Shown here in pieces: positions 1-5,234 of a stretch of 7,577 nt of DNA. Location: NCBI GenBank assembly GCA_015222355.1, contig JADFVC010000221.1, forward strand, positions 1 to 7,577, read 5' to 3'. The stretch comes from Chloroflexota bacterium. GTDB lineage: Bacteria; Desulfobacterota; Desulfuromonadia; Desulfuromonadales; Geopsychrobacteraceae. Every line of letters starts with the position of its first letter. Position 1 is the stretch's first letter. A program made the position numbers and the translations under genes. The notes beneath the pieces were generated by a model, which worked only from the letters and a program-made list of their open reading frames with translations, was not told the origin of the DNA and ran no database searches.

Positions 1-1230
1 GTGTTTGCTCCTGACGATCTAGAGAAATTTGCCAATGGCACAGCCCGAACCTTATTCCGGCGTCATTTTCAGGAACAGCTGCTGCCCCAACTTGCACAAT
101 CGCGACCAAAGCTGATCGCTCTGTCGATCAACTATCTGCACCAGGCGCTTCCTGCTTTTGAGCTTGCCGGGCTGTTGCGGAGGCAGTTTCCTGCGGCAAC
201 CCTGGTTGCTGGTGGTGGCCTGATCACCTCCTGGCAACGTCCCCTGCGGCAATTGAATTTACGTTTACCCCCGTTTGACCACCTGGTTTTCGGACCTGGC
301 GAAGCACCGCTGGTCAGCTTGGCTACAGAACAGGCCGGACGTGAATATTTTCTTGCCGATGCCGGCAATATCGGTTTTTCTCCTGATTTCGATTTTGCCC
401 GCCTGGGCGAGTACTTCTCTCCTGAACCGGTTCTGCCGGTCAGTTCATCACGCGGCTGTTATTGGCAGAACTGCCTTTTTTGTCCCGAGGCCGTTGCGCC
501 GGTTCATCCCTACCAGGCTTTTGCTCCGGGGGATTTTCCCTTATTGTTGACCACCTTGTCGAAACAGCACAAGGTGCGCAATTTCCATCTCACCGATAAT
601 GCCATCCCGGTGAATATTCTGCGCGGTTTGGCGGCCCGGAGGGATGATTTGCAGGGGCTGCGTTGGTTCGGGTTTGTGCGTTTTGAACCGATTCTGGAAA
701 ATGGCGACTTTGTTCAGCAGCTGTCACAAGCGGGTTGCCGCATGTTGCAACTGGGACTGGAGAGTGGTTCACAACAGGTTCTGGATCGGCTCGGCAAGGG
801 GATCGCTGTTGCTTCAGCAAAGAAAATTCTCAGCAACCTGCACGAGGCCGGGATTGCCGCCTACGTTTACATTATGCTCGGGACACCGGGCGAGACGGAA
901 GCTGATGCTGAGATGACACTTGATTTCCTTGAGGAACAGGCAGAAAAAATCGCTTTTCTCAATATCTCAATCATGAACCTGCCCCGCAGCTCCGGGATGC
1001 TCGATGACCCTGCCCAGTACGGGATGACCGAGATGCAACTCCAGGATGATCGGAGTGAACTTGGGCTTTATCAGCGGTATCAGGTGAGCGGGGATTGGGA
1101 TCGCTCCGCTGCCCGTCGCTTCCTTCACAAGCGTCTGCTCGGATCGGCCGTGATTCGCGAACGTGTCAATCGAAAACCTCCGATGTTTACTTCAAACCAT
1201 TCTTTATTCTTTTTGAATGGATTGAAATAG
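1..1230 (+). CDS. B12-binding-type radical SAM protein, probably 5'-truncated by the window
   Basis: Radical SAM enzyme; the reaction is unknown. Residues about 35-80 resemble the end of a cobalamin-binding Rossmann domain: an LIALS strand, an Ala/Leu-rich helix, then a VAGGG turn. FGPGEAP near residue 98 matches the usual end of that domain. The 4Fe-4S motif is C153, C158 and C161, in RGCYWQNCLFC. The spacing is CX4CX2C rather than the canonical CX3CX2C. GLESGSQQVLDRLGKG (E254-S255-G256) and LGTPGET (293-299) are typical SAM-radical barrel motifs. The frame is open from base 1, which reads GTG. No ribosome site can be judged, and the first part of a B12 domain (where a DxHxxG motif would lie) is missing, so the true start is probably upstream. 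It ends in TAG at 1228-1230. The family assignment is firm; substrate and cobalamin use are not. Confidence 0.9.
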   Translation: MFAPDDLEKFANGTARTLFRRHFQEQLLPQLAQSRPKLIALSINYLHQALPAFELAGLLRRQFPAATLVAGGGLITSWQRPLRQLNLRLPPFDHLVFGPGEAPLVSLATEQAGREYFLADAGNIGFSPDFDFARLGEYFSPEPVLPVSSSRGCYWQNCLFCPEAVAPVHPYQAFAPGDFPLLLTTLSKQHKVRNFHLTDNAIPVNILRGLAARRDDLQGLRWFGFVRFEPILENGDFVQQLSQAGCRMLQLGLESGSQQVLDRLGKGIAVASAKKILSNLHEAGIAAYVYIMLGTPGETEADAEMTLDFLEEQAEKIAFLNISIMNLPRSSGMLDDPAQYGMTEMQLQDDRSELGLYQRYQVSGDWDRSAARRFLHKRLLGSAVIRERVNRKPPMFTSNHSLFFLNGLK

Positions 1231-1251
1231 AGGACGGAATTCCATTTAAAT

Positions 1252-1271
1252 ACAGGGAAAATGTTTTCTGT
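1252..1271. repeat. Short imperfect palindrome
   Basis: ACAG-gg-AAAA-TG-TTTT-CTGT forms an imperfect inverted repeat between the radical SAM gene and the lipoprotein gene. The centre is only two bases, so an operator-like DNA site is likelier than an RNA hairpin. No regulator can be named. A second small palindrome, GGAATTCC, lies at 1236-1243. Both could be chance in AT-rich intergenic DNA. Confidence 0.2.
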
Positions 1272-1293
1272 CGAATTGTTTCTTATCAGGGTA

Positions 1294-1323
1294 TTGTCTT
1301 AAGCTGGATGCAGAATTTAATAT
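1294..1323 (+). promoter_or_regulatory. Weak candidate promoter for the lipoprotein gene
   Basis: TTGTCT at 1294-1299 and TAATAT at 1318-1323, spaced 18 bases, partly match sigma-70 -35 and -10 boxes (4 of 6 for the -10). The region is very AT-rich and lies about 30 bases upstream of the ATG at 1352. It is the best candidate in the 121-base gap, but such matches are common in AT-rich DNA. Confidence 0.3.
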
Positions 1324-1351
1324 ATATCAAATTTAAGTTAAGGAGTTGGCC

Positions 1352-1846
1352 ATGATTAAAAACCAAAGAAGACATTTGTTCTTGATGCTGTTCTGCGTTG
1401 CAATTATTGCCGGTTGCCAGACAACAACAGCCATTTACCAGGGAGCAAAGGCTGAGCAGGAAACCGTTGCGGTTCTTCAGGATACAGTCAACGGCCAACA
1501 ACGTTGGCAGGACCTCTATGTAACCGTCGACTACTCTTTGCGGCAGCAGGTGAACCAATTGGTCGTAGAGGGTGTTTTCACTTTTTCAGATTATCCGCAG
1601 ATGAATATGGCGATTGTTGATGATTTTAAACTGAAACTTTTTTTGCTGAATCAAGAGAATATTGTTCTCGATTATCTCGATCTCTACCGGACGCTTGGCA
1701 ATGCCCTTGATGAGAAGATGCCGTTCAAAAAAACTCTGGAAATTTCGCCCGATGTTGTGGCAGTCAGTTTCGGCTATGAAGGCGAATTTGTCGATGAGGT
1801 AGGATCCCGAGAAGCTGTCTGGAAGTTACCGAGGCGTTCTTATTGA
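1352..1846 (+). CDS. Small predicted lipoprotein of unknown function (164 aa)
   Basis: The N-terminus is a classical lipoprotein signal: basic residues (K3, R6, R7), a hydrophobic stretch at 9-20, and a lipobox IAGC with the lipidated cysteine at residue 22. Q23 follows it, so there is no Asp+2 inner-membrane retention signal by the E. coli rule, and outer-membrane sorting is possible. The mature part (about 142 residues) alternates hydrophobic and polar residues (for example VTVDYSL, LVVEGVFTFSDY, LKLFLLN), suggesting a beta-rich domain. I do not recognise the family. The start is ATG 1352, because AAGGAG at 1340-1345 sits six bases upstream; an in-frame TTG at 1346 directly abuts that site and is unlikely. 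It stands alone, 121 bases after the radical SAM gene and 302 bases before the next gene. Confidence 0.85.
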   Translation: MIKNQRRHLFLMLFCVAIIAGCQTTTAIYQGAKAEQETVAVLQDTVNGQQRWQDLYVTVDYSLRQQVNQLVVEGVFTFSDYPQMNMAIVDDFKLKLFLLNQENIVLDYLDLYRTLGNALDEKMPFKKTLEISPDVVAVSFGYEGEFVDEVGSREAVWKLPRRSY

Positions 1847-1879
1847 TTGGCTGGGAGCCTGTCAGACCATTCGCCTATT

Positions 1880-1980
1880 GTTGTCCAATGCACACTAATT
1901 AATCATGACAAGCTCATGGCGATAGACATTTGACTTCAGAGTGTATTGCCTTAGAATCTCATTAAGTACCCATGGACAAC
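1880..1980. repeat. Inverted repeat pair flanking the leader promoter
   Basis: GTTGTCCA at 1880-1887 and its exact reverse complement TGGACAAC at 1973-1980 are separated by 85 bases. Allowing one bulged A, the match extends to GTTGTCCA(A)TG / CATGGACAAC. The candidate promoter at 1930-1957 lies between the arms. They could be two half-sites for a regulator, the ends of a small MITE-like element, or chance. No target-site duplication is evident. Confidence 0.25.
1930..1957 (+). promoter_or_regulatory. Candidate sigma-70 promoter for the lipase operon
   Basis: TTGACT at 1930-1935 and TAGAAT at 1952-1957 are spaced 16 bases; each matches five of six consensus positions. Transcription would start near 1964, giving a leader of about 185 nucleotides that contains the hairpin at 2002-2031. 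It is the best promoter match in this 302-base intergenic region. No closer promoter to the ATG at 2149 was found: a TTGACC at 2071-2076 has no properly spaced -10. Confidence 0.45.
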
Positions 1981-2001
1981 TACAGAGTTGCCGACGTTTT
2001 T

Positions 2002-2031
2002 ACTCAAAGTAGTCATAAAAACTATTTGAGT
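2002..2031 (+). promoter_or_regulatory. Leader hairpin upstream of the lipase operon
   Basis: ACTCAAA (2002-2008) plus TAGT (2010-2013) pair perfectly with ACTA (2021-2024) plus TTTGAGT (2025-2031). This gives an 11-bp stem with one bulged G (2009) and a 7-base loop. The stem is AT-rich, and the tail (TTGATTTTGA) is only moderately T-rich, so it is a poor intrinsic terminator. It could end transcripts from the upstream lipoprotein gene or act in the 5' leader of the operon. Confidence 0.4.
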
Positions 2032-2148
2032 TTGATTTTGACTGACCTGCTTTAAAAGCCAACGGCAGACTTGACCATTTTGAGCACTTAAATGCCAAGC
2101 TGAACGATTTGAGAAATTCATAGGTCACAAAAAAACGAAGGAGAGACT

Positions 2149-2388
2149 ATGGAATTTTTTACGTGTCCGTGTCCCGAAAAGGGAATGGTTGTCCTGAACG
2201 GAAATGAGCAAGGATATAACAAGGATGAAAACGGCAAGATCCGCGTATTTCAATGCGGACGGGGGCTACATGAGGTTGCCCTGGAATGTAAGGAGGGAAA
2301 GCTGTGCTCGAACTCTCCGCAGGAAGTGATGATTTCGGATACCAATCCAATTACTCCTCAGGAGGTGCCCTTTCAATGCGGATCTTGA
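2149..2388 (+). CDS. Small cysteine-rich protein, first gene of the lipase operon (79 aa)
   Basis: Unrecognised hypothetical protein with no signal peptide or membrane segment. It has six cysteines (6, 8, 36, 47, 53, 77). The CPC at 6-8 and the CGRGLH at 36-41 could form a metal site of zinc-ribbon type, which is inference only. The last 25 residues are polar and Pro/Thr/Gln-rich. The start is well supported by AAGGAG at 2138-2143, five bases before the ATG. The gene's 3' end contains the ribosome site and start codon of the phospholipase gene (ATG 2376, 13-base overlap), so the two are probably translationally coupled and functionally linked. It could be an accessory, chaperone or immunity-like partner of the lipases; nothing in the sequence decides this. 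Confidence 0.75.
   Translation: MEFFTCPCPEKGMVVLNGNEQGYNKDENGKIRVFQCGRGLHEVALECKEGKLCSNSPQEVMISDTNPITPQEVPFQCGS
2290..2306 (+). promoter_or_regulatory. Alternative upstream ribosome site and GTG start for the phospholipase
   Basis: AAGGAGG at 2290-2296 lies seven bases before an in-frame GTG at 2304-2306. Initiation here would add 24 residues ahead of the lipoprotein signal peptide. The motif also encodes Lys-Glu-Gly of the overlapping small protein, so it may be coincidental. Confidence 0.25.
2360..2378 (+). promoter_or_regulatory. Strong ribosome binding site that sets the phospholipase start
   Basis: AGGAGGTG at 2360-2367, a perfect anti-Shine-Dalgarno complement, precedes ATG 2376-2378 and lies inside the end of the small Cys-rich gene. 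It places the start exactly at the lipoprotein signal peptide. Confidence 0.7.
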
Positions 2389-3929
2389 AAAGGTTATCCG
2401 TTCTTCTTCTGGTTCTGGTCCTTCTGTTGACCGGCTGTGCCCATTATCCTGTCAACCCACCGCTGACCTCTCATGATCCGGAAGCCGGATACCGCTACAA
2501 CGTTGTTCGAGATATTCCTGATCCTGACAGGCCCTTTGTCCTGCTCTCTTTTTCCGGTGGGGGCACCAGGGCTGCGGCTTTCTCATTCGGGTTGATGGAA
2601 GAGCTCAGGCATGTTGAATACCGGACCAAGGACGGTAGTAAGCGGAAACTTCTGGATGATGTAGAAATAATCTCCTCGGTTTCCGGGGGGAGCTTTACTT
2701 CAGCCTACTATGCCCTCAATCCGGAAGAATTTTACAACGAATTTCCAGAGAAGTTTCTTTACAGAAATATCGAAAGGGCACTGATCGGTAGGCTCCTTAA
2801 TCCATACAACCTGATTCGACTCGCATCCCCTGATTTCAGCCGGATAGATATGGCTGAAGAGCTGTATCAAGATACGGTGTTCGGCAACAAGACCTTTGCC
2901 GATCTTCTGAAAAAGGGTCAGGGCAAGATCCCGTTTCTGGTGCTGAACGCCACGGACATCGGCATTACCCACCGATTTGAGTTTACCCAGAACCAGTTCG
3001 ACCTTGTCTGCTCCGACCTTACCGACGTCTCAGTGGCGCGTGCGGTTGCTGCTTCCTCAAATTTCCCGGTGGCTTTTGCGCCTTTAACAATCAATGCCTA
3101 TAAACACACATGCGGCCCATTGCCGAAATGGATCGACCTGGCGCTTCGCAGTAAAACGCATGATCGTCGCTATGCCGATGCTGTCGCCGGCGCATCCTAC
3201 CGAGATCCGGACTCCAGATTTGTCCACCTTTTGGACGGAGGACTTTCGGACAACCTCGGGCTGCGGGGGCCGTTTCAGGCAATAACAACCACTGACTCAG
3301 CATGGAGTATCCTTCAGCAAGCCAATTTTCAGAGGCTTAACAGGTTGATGGTGATTGCCGTGAATGCAAAAACATCGAAAAAACGGAATTGGAACAAGAA
3401 AAGCAAACCTCCTGGAATAGGTGCTGTTCTGGATGTGGTGATGAACGGCCCCATGGACGATGTCTCTTTTGACAGTTTAGAGAATGTTGATAATCATTTC
3501 AGGCACATGAAACAACTGGCAGATACTGTTGATGCCTGCAACAGTAAACTCACGGGGTGCCCCGGTGTCGACCAGATCCCGAAGTCGATCATCACTTACT
3601 TCACTTTTTCGGAACTTTCCTTTGACCGGATTGAGGACCCGCGCCTTATGCGTTGCCTGCAGGACCTTCCGACATCCTTTGCGCTCCCCCGGAAAACAGT
3701 TGATCTGCTTCGGGTTGCAGCAGCGCATTTCCTCATGACTTCTGAGCCCTTCGAAAAGGGGATGCAGAACCTTGACCGGGAATGGAAACCGCGGGAGGTG
3801 AAGATCGATCCGGAATTGGTTGATGCTGTATGCGGGGGCAGCAACAGTGGCAAACGAAATGATGGCTATTCTCAAATAAGCGTTGGGCGGAAAATGGACC
3901 GTATGAGGAAACCAGGGACGATTCGATGA
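2376..3929 (+). CDS. Patatin-like phospholipase, predicted lipoprotein (517 aa)
   Basis: Predicted lipid acyl hydrolase with a Ser-Asp dyad. The signal peptide has basic residues (R2, K5, R6), a leucine-rich core and lipobox LTGC with Cys21; A22 follows, so outer-membrane anchoring is plausible. The patatin domain starts near residue 54. The oxyanion loop is SGGGTRAAA (60-68). The nucleophile elbow is SVSGG with Ser103, where the usual first Gly of GxSxG is Ser. The catalytic Asp287 is in DGGLSDNLG. RAVAASSNFPVAFAP (222-236) is the usual substrate-pocket strand and helix. About 180 residues after 340 are a C-terminal extension I cannot assign, with scattered cysteines and a basic tail. The start is ATG 2376 from the ribosome site and signal peptide. 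It overlaps the preceding gene by 13 bases. Its TGA (3927-3929) overlaps an ATG at 3926, though the next gene probably starts at 3941. Confidence 0.9.
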   Translation: MRILKRLSVLLLVLVLLLTGCAHYPVNPPLTSHDPEAGYRYNVVRDIPDPDRPFVLLSFSGGGTRAAAFSFGLMEELRHVEYRTKDGSKRKLLDDVEIISSVSGGSFTSAYYALNPEEFYNEFPEKFLYRNIERALIGRLLNPYNLIRLASPDFSRIDMAEELYQDTVFGNKTFADLLKKGQGKIPFLVLNATDIGITHRFEFTQNQFDLVCSDLTDVSVARAVAASSNFPVAFAPLTINAYKHTCGPLPKWIDLALRSKTHDRRYADAVAGASYRDPDSRFVHLLDGGLSDNLGLRGPFQAITTTDSAWSILQQANFQRLNRLMVIAVNAKTSKKRNWNKKSKPPGIGAVLDVVMNGPMDDVSFDSLENVDNHFRHMKQLADTVDACNSKLTGCPGVDQIPKSIITYFTFSELSFDRIEDPRLMRCLQDLPTSFALPRKTVDLLRVAAAHFLMTSEPFEKGMQNLDREWKPREVKIDPELVDAVCGGSNSGKRNDGYSQISVGRKMDRMRKPGTIR

Positions 3930-3940
3930 AGGGAGAGGGC

Positions 3941-5032
3941 ATGACAGCCAAAAACAATTTTTTCCAAGTTGAGAGATTATTAGCCCCACCCATCAAGCGT
4001 GCTGCTTACAGTGATCGCATGGCCTATGTTTTGGGTGAGATGTCCGGTCTGGCCTATTTCCCCTATGAGGGGGTTGATGGGATTTTAAGTGATGCTGCTA
4101 AGCAGGCGACTGAGATCATATTAAAGGAGAAGGGGAAAGATCTCGAAGAATTCTTATCCAGTTTTGCTGATAAACTATACAGCAATAAAGACTCTAATCT
4201 CCAAGTCTTTAAAGCCATTCTTGATGAAGCCGGTTTTTCACACATCCAAGTCTTTGACAAATCAACGACGCAAGGGTTCTTATGTCGAAGAAACGTCCAC
4301 GATGAGCCTGCCTATCTGGTCCTTGCCTTTCGGGGAACAGAGCAGAAGATCGGCGACTGGTTGACTGATGCTCAGGCTATCCCCACTCAAAAAGACGGCT
4401 ACAGGGTTCACTCTGGATTTTATAAGGCGTTCAACCTGGTGGCGGACGACATCAAACTCGCACTGAACGATAAGGCATGTTTTGATGAGCATGGCAAAAA
4501 ACTGCCTCTTTATATCACCGGTCATTCTCTCGGCGGAGCATTGGCGCTTCTGGCGACCAAGTATATCAGCCATGACGAAGGGGGGTCCTGTTATACGTTT
4601 GGAGCTCCAAGGGTCGGGGACTACGAATTCTTTTTTGACATCAAGGCACCCGTCTACCGGGTGGTGAATTCAAGTGATATTGTGCCGCGTGTCCCACTTG
4701 GCGCGGCTAATCAATTGCTTATCGGATTGGTAAAGGGACTCGGCTGGTTGTTGGGTTTCTCACCTCAAATCAAATCTCTCTTCGATTGGGCTGAACGTCA
4801 ACTCGATAAGCTCAACGGGTATCGCCACCATGGCGATTTGCGCTACTTGACTGATGTTCAAGGTGGACGATTTAAAGAAGTTCGGTTGGTCTGCAACCCA
4901 CCGGCTTTGGACCGACTGCAGTGGTTCTGGAAGCATCTTAAGGCCAGTTTCCTCACGCCGCTCAAAAGCCACAGTTGTCTTCTTTACCGGCTGAAACTAG
5001 TCGAAGTCGCCAATTATCGGAACAAATCATAA
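3941..5032 (+). CDS. Class 3 (fungal lipase-like) alpha/beta-hydrolase, probable lipase (363 aa)
   Basis: Predicted triacylglycerol lipase or esterase of Pfam Lipase_3 type. Diagnostic features in order: the oxyanion-hole strand LAFRGTE (128-134), VHSGFYKAF (156-164), the nucleophile elbow GHSLGGALA with Ser196, TFGAPRVGD (219-227), the catalytic Asp246 in NSSDIVPRVP, and His296 in GYRHHGD. Near the C-terminus SHSCLLYRLKL resembles the HSxxxY ending of many family members. The first 120 residues form a helical cap typical of bacterial members. No signal peptide or lipobox is seen, unlike the phospholipase upstream, so it may stay in the cytosol or leave by another route. The start is ATG 3941, with GGGAG (3931-3935) five bases upstream. 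The alternative ATG 3926 overlaps the previous stop as ATGA but has a weaker ribosome site; it would add five residues. Confidence 0.9.
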   Translation: MTAKNNFFQVERLLAPPIKRAAYSDRMAYVLGEMSGLAYFPYEGVDGILSDAAKQATEIILKEKGKDLEEFLSSFADKLYSNKDSNLQVFKAILDEAGFSHIQVFDKSTTQGFLCRRNVHDEPAYLVLAFRGTEQKIGDWLTDAQAIPTQKDGYRVHSGFYKAFNLVADDIKLALNDKACFDEHGKKLPLYITGHSLGGALALLATKYISHDEGGSCYTFGAPRVGDYEFFFDIKAPVYRVVNSSDIVPRVPLGAANQLLIGLVKGLGWLLGFSPQIKSLFDWAERQLDKLNGYRHHGDLRYLTDVQGGRFKEVRLVCNPPALDRLQWFWKHLKASFLTPLKSHSCLLYRLKLVEVANYRNKS

Positions 5033-5049
5033 CGGCGGAAATGGTGTTT

Positions 5050-5078
5050 TTGGATCACTCAAAAAGGAAAGGTATGTT
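5050..5078 (+). promoter_or_regulatory. Weak candidate promoter upstream of the AOR-family gene
   Basis: TTGGAT (5050-5055) and TATGTT (5073-5078) are separated by exactly 17 bases, each matching four of six consensus positions. It would give a leader of roughly 150 nucleotides crossing the hairpin at 5133-5166. No metal- or molybdopterin-sensing riboswitch is recognisable here. Confidence 0.25.
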
Positions 5079-5116
5079 TGCCGGGCAGGTCTTTCAGTCC
5101 ACGACATTTCAGACCC

Positions 5117-5200
5117 TTATTGATGGCGTCGCAAAAAGTACGCCCTCCGGCGTTGCAGCGTTTTTTCAGGATCTCGACATACCATGGGTATCTCACACGG
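5117..5200. repeat. Probable dispersed intergenic repeat
   Basis: The stretch around TGATGGCGTCGCAAAAAGT and the following TTTTTTCAGGATCTCGACAT resembles an intergenic repeat I recall from deltaproteobacterial genomes. Those repeats are often mistranslated as tails of neighbouring genes. All three + frames are open across much of it, which fits a repeat rather than a gene. There is only one copy in this window, so repetition cannot be shown here. Confidence 0.4.
5133..5166 (+). terminator. Possible terminator hairpin after the lipase gene
   Basis: ACGCC (5140-5144) and GGCGT (5149-5153) form a perfect 5-bp stem with a CTCC loop. Outside it AAAAA (5133-5137) can pair with the T6 run at 5161-5166 across an unpaired GT / TGCAGCG internal loop. 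A T-run after a GC stem suggests termination, but the eight bases between stem and T-run weaken the case. ACGCC can also pair with GGCGT at 5125-5129, so two mutually exclusive folds exist. Confidence 0.35.
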
Positions 5201-5234
5201 CAGGACAGGTACGACAAAAGGATTGAGGAAATCT

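Noticed and set aside
1849..1859. GGCT-GGG-AGCC hairpin just after the lipoprotein gene
   Set aside because: The stem is only 4 bp and no T-run follows, so it is not a credible terminator.
1951..2121. 56-codon open frame on the minus strand, from ATG at 2121
   Set aside because: No ribosome site upstream of the ATG, it covers the hairpin and promoter region, and I recognise no family in its translation.
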